Positions 41,446-50,503 are shown, counted from the stretch's first letter. The stretch: DNA of 64,000 bases from DATEDA01 sp963744255 (GCA_963744255.1 CAVUSZ010000054.1:62001-126000), one strand, 5' to 3'. Numbers and translations: made by a program. The notes: generated by a model not told the origin, from the letters alone.

Positions 41446-43152
41446 TCAGTGATCGAAGTGGAAAAGGATCGTCGATCGGCGGCCCTTGCCGGTTACCGCG
41501 ACCCGGTCGGCGAAGCGCCGCAGCATGAAGCCTGCGAGCTTCCGCTCCCCTTCTTCCGACGCCATGATCGCCTCGTTCGACGGGCGTTTCTCCGGCAAGT
41601 CGAGCGGCGGGCCGTCGTACGACACGCGGACATCGAGGTTGAACTCGTCGAACGACGCCGCCACCTCGAGCGGCCCGTTCGCAACGCCGCTGGAAACAAG
41701 CGTCTCGATCGATTGCGCGAGGTTGAACTTCGCGCGCTCGATCACGTCGCGCCGTGCGCCCCAGCCGGCACCCTGCGCGTCGAGGAACTGCTCGAGCGCA
41801 CCGGGGTCCACGGTGCCCGGCTGCACCGTCATGGATGCCGTCCGCCGCAACCCGATCAGGAACAGCACATTCAGACCGAGCCCGACGAGCGTGCCGAGGA
41901 CGAGGGAGGTGCCGAGCGCCACACGCGCGGCCGGCGGGAGCATTTGGAGCAACCCCGGAAACACCTCCACCGCCAGCCCGAACACGAGAGCGAGCCCGAT
42001 GACGAGCGTCTTCCTGGCGTCGAGCAGCCGGGAGGTCATGATCTCGAGCCCGTTGACGACGATGAATGTCGAGGAGAATACGAGCGCCGCGCCGGCCACC
42101 GGACGCGGCATGAGGTAAAACAGGAACCCGAGCTTGGGCACGAACGCGAGGACGAGCAGAACTCCCGCCACCGCGTAGGCAACGTACCGGCTCGTGACGC
42201 CGGTCGCGGTGGCGAGCCCGACCGCTGCGGTAGCAGAGTTCACGCCGTGGGCGCCGAGCCCGCCCGCCACGACCGAGCCGAGCCCGTCGGCAACCACGCC
42301 TCGGCTGATGGACCGCATGTCGGCGCGGACCCAGTCGGCGTCGTTCGCCTTCTGGGAGGTCATCACGTTGCCGACCACCTTCAATGACGCCGCGACCGCC
42401 GCGATGGCGAATGGCAACACGAGAGATGCATCGAAGCTCCAGCCGAGATGAGCGAGCGACGGGATCGCGAATATCGTGTCCCCTGCAACGCTAGCGAGAC
42501 CGCCCGTCTCGAGCCCGCCAAGTCCCCACGCAACGGCATAGCCGATCGCCATCCCGATCAACACGCAGAATAGGCGCAACCCTCCCCGTCCCCAGACGTT
42601 CAGCCCCACCATGATCGCGAGCGTGACAAGCGCGAGCGCCACATCGGTCAGAGCCGGTCCGCCCGTGTCCTCGCCTGGCCCGAGCGCGGTGCGCAACCCG
42701 ACCACTCCGGTTGCGATCCCGACGAGCAGGACGACCAGCCCGGCGATCTCCGGCGGGAATAGCGCGCGCAGGCGGCGTAGGGCCGGCGCAAGCGCGACCT
42801 CGAACAGCCCCGCCGCGATGGTCATTCCGAAGACCGCCGGGAGGCCGCCGTGCTTCGCCGCGACCAGCGAGGGCACGAAGTAGACGATGCTCGAAACCGG
42901 CTGGCACAGGTAGCCGGAGCCCACTGGGCCGAGAGGGATCGCCTGCAGGATCGTGCCGATGGCGAGGGCGATCAGCGTCATGCTGACCATGGCCGCCGCA
43001 ACATCCGCCGAGGTTCCGGCTGCCTGCGCTACGAGAACCGGGTAAACGAGATTGATCGACATGAGGCCGACGTGCTGGACGCCGGATAGCGCGGTGACGC
43101 CGAGGGGCGGGATCTCGTCGATTCCGTAGACGATGTTCGGCGGCTTTCTCAT
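41446..43152 (-). CDS. nucleobase permease (NCS2/SLC23) fused to an RsbW-like ATPase domain
   Basis: 568 residues. About 1-445 form a uracil/xanthine permease of the NCS2 family with 12-14 membrane helices; LGVTALSGVQHVGLMS, VGSGYLCQPVSS and LGAHGVNSATAAVGLA are the recognisable parts. The last 117 residues (452-568) are soluble and resemble a GHKL/HATPase_c_2 domain: SYDGPPLDLPEKRP (G1 box with Asp513), an Ala-Gly-Phe-Met lid and GKGRRSTILFHF as closing strand. The N-box region reads FNLAQSIETLV, without the usual Glu and Asn. It is the last gene of an operon with a STAS protein (21-bp gap) and an RsbW-like kinase. This suggests a transporter whose activity is tied to a partner-switching module. 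Confidence 0.85.
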   Translation of the reverse strand: MRKPPNIVYGIDEIPPLGVTALSGVQHVGLMSINLVYPVLVAQAAGTSADVAAAMVSMTLIALAIGTILQAIPLGPVGSGYLCQPVSSIVYFVPSLVAAKHGGLPAVFGMTIAAGLFEVALAPALRRLRALFPPEIAGLVVLLVGIATGVVGLRTALGPGEDTGGPALTDVALALVTLAIMVGLNVWGRGGLRLFCVLIGMAIGYAVAWGLGGLETGGLASVAGDTIFAIPSLAHLGWSFDASLVLPFAIAAVAASLKVVGNVMTSQKANDADWVRADMRSISRGVVADGLGSVVAGGLGAHGVNSATAAVGLATATGVTSRYVAYAVAGVLLVLAFVPKLGFLFYLMPRPVAGAALVFSSTFIVVNGLEIMTSRLLDARKTLVIGLALVFGLAVEVFPGLLQMLPPAARVALGTSLVLGTLVGLGLNVLFLIGLRRTASMTVQPGTVDPGALEQFLDAQGAGWGARRDVIERAKFNLAQSIETLVSSGVANGPLEVAASFDEFNLDVRVSYDGPPLDLPEKRPSNEAIMASEEGERKLAGFMLRRFADRVAVTGKGRRSTILFHFDH

Positions 43153-43173
43153 GACTGCCTCTCGACGCAGCGC

Positions 43174-43524
43174 CTATTTGGCGGCTGCGATGGCGTCGTC
43201 CCGGGAGGCGGTGATCGTGAAGATCTCAAGGAACCCCCCTAGGTCGAAGAACTGGCGAACCTTCGCCGACAGGCTGCACAGGACGAGCTTGCTTCCCACT
43301 TCGTCCGCGCGCTTCGCGGCGACGAGCAGCACGCGAAACCCGGCGCTGCTGATGTACTCGAGCTCGCGGAAGTCGACGACGAGCCGGCTAGCAGGATCCG
43401 CGACGACGGACTCGAGCTTCTGCCCGAGAGCGGGCGCGGTAGTGCTGTCGATCCGCCCCTTCACCGACAGCGCCATTACGCCATCTACTTGCTCCTCATG
43501 TAGCTCCATTGGCACCACCTTCAT
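43174..43524 (-). CDS. STAS-domain protein (anti-anti-sigma factor-like)
   Basis: 116 residues: MALSVKGRIDSTTAPALGQKLESVV, VVDFRELEYISSAGFRVLLVAAKRA and KVRQFFDLGGFLEIFTI are the SpoIIAA/RsbV fold. Ser-Ser in YISSAGF are candidate phosphorylation sites. In the known paradigm such a protein is phosphorylated by an RsbW/SpoIIAB kinase. The gene overlaps the kinase-like gene upstream (ATGA) and precedes the permease, so its partner is probably the HATPase domain of one of them rather than a sigma-factor system, none of which is seen nearby. Confidence 0.87.
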   Translation of the reverse strand: MKVVPMELHEEQVDGVMALSVKGRIDSTTAPALGQKLESVVADPASRLVVDFRELEYISSAGFRVLLVAAKRADEVGSKLVLCSLSAKVRQFFDLGGFLEIFTITASRDDAIAAAK

Positions 43525-43850
43525 CGGTTAGCGACTTTCTGAGCACCAGCTGGTTGCACGCGCCGACTCGCGCATAGCTGACCTCGTTCAACCGAGAGCG
43601 CAACCTCGACCCGATGCGGGGCGCCGTCGGCAAACCCATGCCGCAGGATGTTGCTCAAGACTTCGTCCAGGGCGACCTGCATGTCCGCCACAACGTCGGG
43701 ATGCAGCCGGTGCACCAGGGCCTGCCTGTCGAGCAATTCCCGCACCCGGGTGACACACTCGCCGTGCCCCGTGATCGTAGCCACGACGCTCGTCATCCCG
43801 AAACGCTCCCGGAAAGTGTCGTCTACTCGAAGAGGCACATCCTTGCTCAC
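43521..43850 (-). pseudogene. RsbW-like anti-sigma factor kinase, internally deleted
   Basis: 109 residues. The N-terminal half is normal: VRELLDRQALVHRLHPDVVADMQVALDEVLSNILRHGF, with N-box Glu63, Asn67 and His71. After VEVALSVE (residue 88) the DDGxPFDP box and ATP lid are missing. A different frame there reads NEVSYARVGACNQLVLRKSL, which is the normal C-terminal strand of these kinases. About 35 residues have therefore been deleted with loss of frame, and the protein ends out of phase. ATP binding would be lost. It overlaps the STAS gene by 4 bp. Confidence 0.7.
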
Positions 43851-43938
43851 CTACTGAACCTTGATAGCCAGGCGCGGTCGCGACGCGGCTGGGTTGGGTC
43901 TAACGTAGTGCAAGGTTGGAATCTCCACTGCACGTTAG

Positions 43939-44112
43939 TCACGTTCGACGGCGTGCTGCGTCCGCGCCAGGGCTCGCACGCGCAAGTTCGTCCTCGAGTT
44001 GCCGGAGACCCCGCGAAATCGCCGGCGGAGAGACGTCGAGCTCCCGCGCCGCACCCGGTATGCTGCCCGTATTCACGACCGGGAGGAAGACGCAAGCCTG
44101 GCTCAAGCGCAT
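43939..44112 (-). pseudogene. N-terminal stub of a LysR-type regulator
   Basis: From ATG 44112 the 57-residue frame reads MRLSQACVFLPVVNTGSIPG, then AARELDVSPPAISRGLRQLE, then DELARASPGADA and stops at 43939. This is the LysR helix-turn-helix (usual form: F-V-A-V-V-D-T-G-S-F-T-A-A-A-R-E-L-H-V-S). The whole effector domain is missing. It lies 88 bp upstream of the RsbW-like gene on the same strand, so it may once have regulated that operon. Confidence 0.65.
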
Positions 44113-44495
44113 GGCGTTAACCGGTAGGTCAACGACGTTAGCTCGTTGGCATCTTACTCCGCGCGTCGCGTCCTGCCGTACTTCGCCGGCGGACGGGGGT
44201 CCGCACGGCTGCAGTACCCGGCTTCGGATCGTACGGCCCGCTCCCGGTGGGCTTCAGAACTGCTTGACGCGGGCGGGGCCACGGTCCTCACCTAGACCAT
44301 TCGGCCGACCCGCGCGGAGACCCTTCACGCGCCTTCCAGCCCGATCCCCGCTCAAGGCGCGGTCCCTTTCGCAATCAAGACGCTGAACGCGGCGAGGTGA
44401 ATGCGTCACATGACCTCGGCCAATGCTGCTCAGTGCCGGGGGCTTCGTGATCCTACGCTCGCATACGTACATCACTGCACTGGAAGGAGCAGGGA
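44113..44495. other. region without a recognisable gene
   Basis: No open frame here shows motifs or a plausible start. It probably contains the promoter of the secreted-protein gene at 44496, but no convincing -35/-10 pair was picked out. Confidence 0.35.
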
Positions 44496-44831
44496 ATGAG
44501 AGCACAGCATAGTCGTATCGCACTAGCGCTCGGTGCCGCGCTCATCTGCGTTTCGCCCGTGGTCGGCGGGGCCGGCGTTACACCCGCCGACATCGCGGAG
44601 CCGGCGCGAACAGGCCAGGGAGCGACTACGCTCGCAGAGTCGGGCTACACCGCTGCCCAAGAGTCGCTTCGGGTCGAGACTCCGGAACCCGCGGCGGCCC
44701 GACCGGGTCAGTCGCGAATCGAAGACGGTCGCGCAAACCGCAACAGCCCCCATCCCGCGGTGCTGTCGTACGAGCATCCGGTGTTTCCCATCAAGGTTCC
44801 CAATCCTCCGGTCAGCCTGGAGCGCTATTGA
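44496..44831 (+). CDS. small secreted protein of unknown function
   Basis: 111 residues with GGAAGGAGCAGGG before ATG 44496. Residues 1-24 are a Sec signal (RIALALGAALICVSPVVGG). The mature part is low-complexity and Pro/Ala rich, ending HPVFPIKVPNPPVSLERY. No domain is recognised. The ribosome site and signal peptide support a real gene. Confidence 0.55.
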   Translation: MRAQHSRIALALGAALICVSPVVGGAGVTPADIAEPARTGQGATTLAESGYTAAQESLRVETPEPAAARPGQSRIEDGRANRNSPHPAVLSYEHPVFPIKVPNPPVSLERY

Positions 44832-45040
44832 CAGACCGTTCGCGGCGAGCCTAGCGGACCGCGAGCGGGACCGGCAACCAACCGGCCGCTGTTCGCCCTG
44901 CGACGATCCCGGCCGGCCGGTCGCATTCGCCCTGCCGCGTCGCCTCGATGCGTCGGGCGGAAGTCATGTTCTTGCCACCCATCTGCCGCAGGCCGGGGTG
45001 GCGCCGCTCGATGGGGAGCGGTCGGCGTCACCGCGACCAG

Positions 45041-45604
45041 TCACAGTTGCCGCAAGATGCGACAGGGATTGCCCGCAGCGACCACGTTCGGTGGCAAGTC
45101 CCGCGTGACTACACTTCCCGCGCCTACGACGGTGTTCTCCCCGATGGTCATGCCAGGGCAAACGATGGCGCCGCCACCGAGCCAGGCACCGTCTCCGATC
45201 GACACTGGCAGCGCGTACTCGAGACCGGAACGTCGTGTTTTTGCGTCGATAGGATGCGTCGCGGTGTAGATGTGGACCCCGGGCGCGAATTGGACCTCGT
45301 CGCCGATCGTGATTCGACTGCAGTCTAGGAGAACGCAGTCAAAGTTGATGAAGGTCCGGTCGCCGATGGAGATGTTGAAGCCGTAGTCACAGCGCAGCGT
45401 AGGCCTCAGCACAGTTCCCTCGCCGAATCTCGCGAACAAACCCGTCAGCAAGGCGCGACGCTCCTCGGCGGCATCCGCTGGGGTTGTGTTGAATCTCGCC
45501 AGAATCTCCTGCGCCCGAAGGTGTGCGGCACGGAGCTCAGGGTCACTGGCGACATAGAGCTCGCCTGCGAGCATTTTCGCTTTCTGACCAGTTGGCCTCG
45601 ACAT
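45041..45604 (-). CDS. maltose/galactoside O-acetyltransferase-like (hexapeptide repeat) protein
   Basis: 187 residues from ATG 45604. The Maa-type N terminus (KMLAGELYVASDPELRAAHLRAQEILARFN) is followed by a left-handed beta helix of hexapeptide repeats: NISIGDRTFINFDCVLLDCSRITIGDEVQFAPGVHIYTATHPID, with the catalytic His in TATHPID, and VSIGDGAWLGGGAIVCPGMTIGENTVVGAGSVVT. It transfers acetyl from acetyl-CoA to a sugar hydroxyl. The longer frame upstream to 45733 lacks homology. It is an isolated accessory gene. Confidence 0.88.
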   Translation of the reverse strand: MSRPTGQKAKMLAGELYVASDPELRAAHLRAQEILARFNTTPADAAEERRALLTGLFARFGEGTVLRPTLRCDYGFNISIGDRTFINFDCVLLDCSRITIGDEVQFAPGVHIYTATHPIDAKTRRSGLEYALPVSIGDGAWLGGGAIVCPGMTIGENTVVGAGSVVTRDLPPNVVAAGNPCRILRQL

Positions 45605-46032
45605 GGGGCAGTCTCCGACATCGTTGTAGAGCGAGACGACTCGATTGCGCTCTCCAGCTCTCGCTCCGACGGGCCCTACCGCTTGCGAGCGCGTTCGGGT
45701 TTTCGACGCCGGGTTGAGCGAGGCCGCCGTCAATTGCGAGCGGGTTTCATCGCGCCAACCCCTTGAGCCAGCTGCGGGACCGCGAAGGCATATACGCTTT
45801 CCATCGTCTCATCTTCAGATTCGCTTTCGACATCTCGTCGAGACTGCCCGCCTTTTCCGAATCGCCCGTTACTGCAGCGCTGTCGCTGTCCGTGACCACT
45901 CCACGTTGATCATCGCCGTCCGAACGGGAAAGATCGTGTCTCATATCGCGCCTTGGACGGACTACGAATGCCGCAGGCCGGAGTGGATCCGCTCGGTCGA
46001 CCCCTCGTCGATGCGGCCCGGCATGGCGACAA
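45605..46032. other. region without a recognisable gene
   Basis: Several short overlapping frames occur, none with motifs. A minus-strand frame at 45747-46094 has basic composition only. Probable spacer between two accessory genes. Confidence 0.35.
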
Positions 46033-46710
46033 TCAGCATGGCGAAACGACGCGTACAACGGTTTCCCGGTAGTTGCGAAAGCCCATTCGCTCATAGAGCC
46101 GGCGAGCGCCGGTGTTGTCGCGCATGACGTGCAGGAACGGTATTTCGTTGCGCTGCATCTGACGACGAATGAGCTTGAACATCAGCCGACGCGCATACCC
46201 GCGGCCTTGAAAGTCCGGATGCGTGCAGACACCACTGATCTCCCGGAGCGAGCCAGCGCACATGCGCTCCCCAGCCATGGCCACGAGCCGCTGACCATCG
46301 AAGCAGCCGAAGTACTCGCCGAGCTCGATGGTTCTCGGACCGAATGGGCCGGGACGGGTCAAGGCGGCCAACTCGAGCGCCTGTGATGCGTGCTGCGGGC
46401 CGACCGGGACGGCTTCAGGCGCCTCGTCGGTGGCGGGCATTGCCGCCTCCCAGACCATCTTGAACATGGTGGACTCGGCGCCGATGGTCCAGCCGGTGGG
46501 AGCGGCACCCGACCAGCCGTCACAGTAGAAGTGCTCGCCTGGTTCGCAGAATCGAGCCAGTGCTGCGAAGTTGGGGTGCTCGGGATCCGCGAAGCCGACG
46601 ATCGGTGAGAAGCCCTGGGCGTACCGACGCGCGTCTTCGGTGCCCGCAGCGTACTTCGCGTGCGGACCGGCAAGCGTGTGCCAGCTGATGTTGTCGAGGA
46701 GATGCTTCAT
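46033..46710 (-). CDS. GNAT-family N-acetyltransferase
   Basis: 225 residues from ATG 46710 (an in-frame start at 46752 would add 14 non-homologous residues). The N-terminal part (YAAGTEDARRYAQGFSPIVGFADPEHPNFAALARF) is a FR47-like insertion domain. The GNAT core is EISGVCTHPDFQGRGYARRLMFKLI, with the acetyl-CoA pyrophosphate loop Q-G-R-G-Y-A, and DNTGARRLYERMGFRNYRETV. Substrate unknown. Confidence 0.85.
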   Translation of the reverse strand: MKHLLDNISWHTLAGPHAKYAAGTEDARRYAQGFSPIVGFADPEHPNFAALARFCEPGEHFYCDGWSGAAPTGWTIGAESTMFKMVWEAAMPATDEAPEAVPVGPQHASQALELAALTRPGPFGPRTIELGEYFGCFDGQRLVAMAGERMCAGSLREISGVCTHPDFQGRGYARRLMFKLIRRQMQRNEIPFLHVMRDNTGARRLYERMGFRNYRETVVRVVSPC

Positions 46711-46820
46711 CGTCGCGTGCGCGGAAGGGAGTGTCGCGAGGGGGGCCACCACGACAGATCACCGCGCGTTGTGGCGGGTCCGGTGCATCGACGGGTGGGG
46801 TGTCACTTGCGACAAGCACG

Positions 46821-47291
46821 CTAGCTCGTCAAGACGCCCGCCGCGCATGCTGCGGACGCAGCCGAAGCGACAGTTCGCACATGGTTCCAACGCGTCCACT
46901 CAAGCAGGTACGTAGGCCAGTACGCAGCGGCCTCCGAGGTCTGCGCGTCGAGGCGGGCGAGCCGTTCGTTGCGTGGGACATTGAATGCCATGGTGACAAC
47001 GAACGAGCCAACGAAGTACAGCAGTCCCGAGACGAGAAGCAAGGGCGAACGTGGCGCGTTCCAGGGCAGGACAGACAACGCCATACCGGCGAGTGATAGC
47101 ACTGCGGTGCCAACAAATACACCCAGGAAAAGCGGATTCAGGACGACGACATTGATGCGTTGCATGGCGGCAATGCCTTGACTCGCCGGAAGCTCCGCGA
47201 GCGCCTTCATGACGAAGGCAGAGAAGGAGAAGAACACGCCACCGACCGTACCGGCACCGATGCAAATAAGCAGGGCGAGCGCGTCGACCAT
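46821..47291 (-). CDS. DUF1772 (anthrone oxygenase-like) membrane protein
   Basis: 156 residues with four membrane helices: LALLICIGAGTVGGVFFSFSAFVM, PLFLGVFVGTAVLSLAGMAL, LLLVSGLLYFVGSFVVTMAFNVPRNERLA and TVASAASAACAAGVL. The segment FNVPRN-RL followed by WTRWNHVRT is diagnostic of DUF1772. Function in bacteria is unknown. No operon partner. Confidence 0.83.
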   Translation of the reverse strand: MVDALALLICIGAGTVGGVFFSFSAFVMKALAELPASQGIAAMQRINVVVLNPLFLGVFVGTAVLSLAGMALSVLPWNAPRSPLLLVSGLLYFVGSFVVTMAFNVPRNERLARLDAQTSEAAAYWPTYLLEWTRWNHVRTVASAASAACAAGVLTS

Positions 47292-47342
47292 ACGAGGAGT
47301 GTGCCGGAGATTCGGGTCCAGAGCCGGCGCAGGCGACCCTGC

Positions 47343-47693
47343 TCAATGCGCAAGACACTCGATGTCGGCTTCCGGGACCCGGTCGGCCGCCCCGGCGCGG
47401 GTAAGCGAGGTGGCGTATAGGTCCGTCAGGTCGAACAGTCCGGACGACACCCGTCCCGGGCTGATCGTGCCCTTCCAATACGCGATGCCGGGGACGCGCA
47501 CGCCGCCCTCGTAACTGCTGCCCTTGGCGCCGCGGAGTGGTGTGTAGCCCGTGTCCGCAAACACTTCGGCAAAAGGGCCATTGTCGCGGGTGATGAAGAT
47601 CAGCGTGTTCTCCAGCTGGCCGGCGGTTTCGAGCGCGGCGTAGATCTGGCCGATCCGGTGATCCAGCTCCCACGATCGACAGAGAAGAGACAC
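47343..47693 (-). pseudogene. internal fragment of a sulfatase
   Basis: The readable homologous part, LDHRIGQIYAALETAGQLENTLIFITRDNGPFAE, then GAKGSSYEGGVRVPGIAYWKG and GLFDLTDLYATSL, is the middle of an arylsulfatase-type enzyme including the D-N-G metal site. The N-terminal formylglycine motif (C-x-P-x-R) and the C-terminal subdomain are both absent. The protein cannot be active. Confidence 0.7.
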
Positions 47694-47913
47694 GCTTTCG
47701 CGGGCCGAAGTCTGTCAGGCATGTCCCCGGACTCTCTTGTCAACTATGTCCCCGACCGCTCAGTAGCCATGCGCGCCGTTCCACCGTCCCTCAGAGATCG
47801 AGCACCGAGTCCAGGCCGCGATGAACGCCAACGAGCGTATGGACCTTCCGAATGCTATCGACCCGAGAGCAGACACCCGGACCGGACCTCAGCGCCCAAC
47901 TTTGGCTTTGGTT

Positions 47914-48795
47914 TCATTTCGCGGGATGCTGCACAAAGCCCTCGAGCGAGACCGTATACCTGCCGGCCCCATCCAGGTACCGGACGCAGTACTTGGTCGG
48001 ATACGAGCCGGCGACCTCCCATGCCTGCGGCTGCTTGATGCCCGCACACATGCTGGGATTGCTGGCGAGATAGGCAAGGGTGATCATCGGCTCCAGGAAG
48101 GTGATGCGCCCGTCGTAGGCCCCGAAGATGAACGTGTGCGTGAAGGGGGGGCCGTTTTTCGCGAGCTCCGGTGCCTTGGAATTGATGAGGTGATTGCCCA
48201 TGTCCGGCACCGCAGCGCCGACGTTGATGTGGTCACGGTGAATGTATTTCATCGGAACCTCCTTGGTTGCCCTCTTAAAGTCCTCGCAATCGACCAGTTC
48301 ACCGCACGTGCCCGGCCGGATCGCCTTCACCGCCTCGCGCTCCTGGATGTAGAAGTGGAAGTCGAAATGGGGCACCGCCCAGGGCGGCGGAGCGGGGGGG
48401 ATGTGATGACCGTGCGCATTCCAGTTGAGGCCCACCCATTTGAACGGTGAGACCGCCTTCGCCGCCTCGCCCTCCGGCAGCGTGAAGATGAAGGGGTAGT
48501 CCCCGATGCATTCGTGCTCGTCCATTTTCCCGTTGCCGTTCTTGTCGAAGCATCGGCTCGTGGGGTCCGGCTCTTTGGGCAACCCTGAAAGCGCATCCTT
48601 GTCCAGGCTCACCCCCAGCGCGAGCGGACTTCCGCTCGCGTCCAGGGCGACGTAGGCGCGAGCCCATCCATTGCCGACCTTTTGGGGCTTCGTTGCGATC
48701 ACTTTCGGCTCCGCAGCCGTGGCCACCGAGATTCCGCCGCACAGCATGGGCGCAGCGACCACGGCGCCAATCAATGCCCATCCAATTTTCTTCAT
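47914..48795 (-). CDS. exported protein resembling the DUF5602/TTHB210-like family
   Basis: 293 residues. A signal peptide at 1-27 ends VATAAEP. The mature part begins ARAYVALDASGSPLALGVSLDKDAL and has His-rich segments LNWNAHGHHIPPAP and VPHFDFHFYIQE, then VPMKYIHRDHINVGAAVPDMGNHLI and FGAYDGRITFLEPMITLAYL. This arrangement matches small periplasmic proteins with a DUF5602-type domain; metal binding by the His clusters is an inference. ATG 48795 has AAGGAGAG upstream. It stands alone. Confidence 0.7.
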   Translation of the reverse strand: MKKIGWALIGAVVAAPMLCGGISVATAAEPKVIATKPQKVGNGWARAYVALDASGSPLALGVSLDKDALSGLPKEPDPTSRCFDKNGNGKMDEHECIGDYPFIFTLPEGEAAKAVSPFKWVGLNWNAHGHHIPPAPPPWAVPHFDFHFYIQEREAVKAIRPGTCGELVDCEDFKRATKEVPMKYIHRDHINVGAAVPDMGNHLINSKAPELAKNGPPFTHTFIFGAYDGRITFLEPMITLAYLASNPSMCAGIKQPQAWEVAGSYPTKYCVRYLDGAGRYTVSLEGFVQHPAK

Positions 48796-49169
48796 CGCGC
48801 TCTCCTTGTCTCTGGCTGGTGATCTTCCGCTCGTTCTTCGTGGTTCTTTGCTGCGATGCCGCGGTGCAGCGGACGTACTTTATCGACTCCGGATGGAGTG
48901 ATCCGGCGAACCGCGACCGCCGGGCGCCCGCAGCGAACACAAGACTACGCCTTGGAGCGCGATCGCTGCAACGAACCGCAGGTGGCGGTGCCGACCGCGT
49001 GAGGAATCAGCCCAACGCTTTGCAGTCGGATGCGTGACCGGCCTTGCCCGTGAAGCGAATTCTGTGAGGGTCCGCTTCTCCGGAACACGACAGGCAGCAA
49101 CCAGTCAACGAGTCGAAAGCGTACGCTCCTTACGGTTGACGCCTGCGTGGGAATCGTCGCGCCCAGGCG
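48796..49169. other. region without a recognisable gene
   Basis: Leader of the exported-protein gene on the minus strand, then sequence with no coding signal up to the IS110 remnant. No repeat or hairpin stood out. Confidence 0.35.
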
Positions 49170-49310
49170 TTATGGGTGCGACTGGCTGCCAAGCATGGCA
49201 AGGCAAGAGTCTCGCGATCATCGCCGCACGGCTCGTCCGCGCTGTCTACTTCATGCTCAAGCGAAGAACGCCGTTTGACGCCGAGCGCTTCTTCGCGCAT
49301 GCCCGTTCGG
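49170..49310 (+). pseudogene. C-terminal remnant of an IS110-family transposase
   Basis: The frame reads GKSLAIIAARLVRAVYFMLKRRTPFDAERFF, the characteristic last helix of IS110/IS116-type transposases (K-x-LAR-AV-Y-x-MLKR). A neighbouring frame just upstream reads RLAAKHGK, suggesting a frameshift. Nothing else of the transposase is present on this side. The rest, to 49695, holds no gene. Confidence 0.55.
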
Positions 49311-49695
49311 CAGGGACGAAGGGCTCGAGCCTGAACGTCCCAACTGGGGCCGCTCTCGAGGGCGCGCGGCCTGAACGAAGCTCGACCCGACTCACTGTGC
49401 CTGGGAGCACGACCTGCGAGCCTGGCCGCAAGCGGATGCGCCCGGCAGCCCAGCGCGATTGATTGGCCGGGCGCTTCGTCCTCTGCTGTCCGAATCGATC
49501 GACCGGATCACTCGTGGTGAGAAATAGCCCACAAGGGTCGCGCGGGGGTGGCAACCGCGCGTGTGAGTTGACGCCCAGACAGAATCGCTTCGTGCTGAAG
49601 GGCGGCCTGCTTCATCGGTATCGTGGATTACGTGGCGAGCCACGCAGAGCCACACGTTGAGCACGAAGGCGTCAACCACGAGAAGGAGGCAGGCC

Positions 49696-50130
49696 ATGGG
49701 ACGCAAGTCTAGCAAGCTGTTTCTCGGGATGGACGTGCACAAGAATTCGATCGACATCGCCGTTGCCGAGGAGGCGAAGTGCACCATCACGGTCGGATCG
49801 GCGGCGATACGAATGCGCTTGCGCGCGCGGTGCGCACGCTCGAGTCGCAGGGCAGGCCGCTAATGTTCGTGTAGGAGGCCGGCCCGTGTGGCTTCGGGAT
49901 CTACCGGATGTTGAAGGGTCGTGGCCACGCGTGTTGGGTGGTGTCGCCGGCGGACACACCGCGGCGCTCGCGCGATCGGATCAAGATCGACCGGCGCGAT
50001 AGCCTGAAGCTTGCGGGCCTTGCGCGCGCGGGCGAGCTCACACCGATCTATGCGCCCGATGCGGCCGACGAGGCGATGCGCGATCTGCGCGCGCGAGGAC
50101 CGCCTGAGGCACCCGCACGGAAAACTAAAC
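49696..50130 (+). pseudogene. N-terminal remnant of an IS110-family transposase
   Basis: ATG 49696 opens MGRKSSKLFLGMDVHKNSID, the DEDD-transposase start with its first catalytic Asp. A frameshift near 49783 leads to ARAVRTLESQGRPLMFV, then TAG 49874-49876 stands where Tyr is expected before EAGPCGFGIYRMLKGRGHACWVVSPADTP and LKLAGLARAGELTPIY. Homology ends near 50130, about a third into the normal protein. The C-terminal piece at 49170 lies on the wrong side to be simply the rest of this copy. Confidence 0.7.
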
Positions 50131-50473
50131 GAAAAGGAGAACACGCACCGACATCCCCACATCCAGCTCGATAGGCGAGGTGGCGCGCTCGCGGTTGGAG
50201 AATCCTCGGCGACGCCCACATACCAGCTTGATCGACCGTCGTCACAGATGAGCCCGTCGCCTCGCCTATCGGGCCGCTGTTGTCTCAACGCATGCTCGAG
50301 GTCGGCAGGACGCGTTTCGCCCTCTTGACAAACGAAGCCATATCAACGTTCGCGATCAGCGGCCGCGAAGCAGCGGGTCGTGGTTTTCAGCGCGGGGCAG
50401 ACGGATCTGCGGCCGATGATAGTGTGCATTCGTACGAAAGTAGGTTACGCGCACGCCATACTCGGTCAGAAAA
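50131..50473. other. region without a recognisable gene
   Basis: Follows the IS110 remnant. No motif-bearing frame was seen on either strand; plus-strand frames here are short shadows. It ends at the hairpin terminator of the SulP gene. Confidence 0.35.
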
Positions 50474-50503
50474 GCCCGGTCTCGCAAGAGGCGGGATTTT
50501 TTT
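50474..50503 (-). terminator. hairpin terminator downstream of sulP, probably bidirectional
   Basis: GCCCGGTCTCGCAAGAGGCGGG forms a stem with a GCAA loop. On the plus strand it is followed by TTTTTTT (50497-50503) and on the minus strand by GCTTTTCT. It lies directly after the SulP stop at 50508, so it should end that transcript and could also stop plus-strand read-through from the IS region. Confidence 0.7.

Noticed and set aside
43847..44095. 82-residue minus-strand frame beside the LysR stub
   Set aside because: It is out of frame with the LysR helix-turn-helix and has no motif. The adjacent 57-residue frame explains the sequence.
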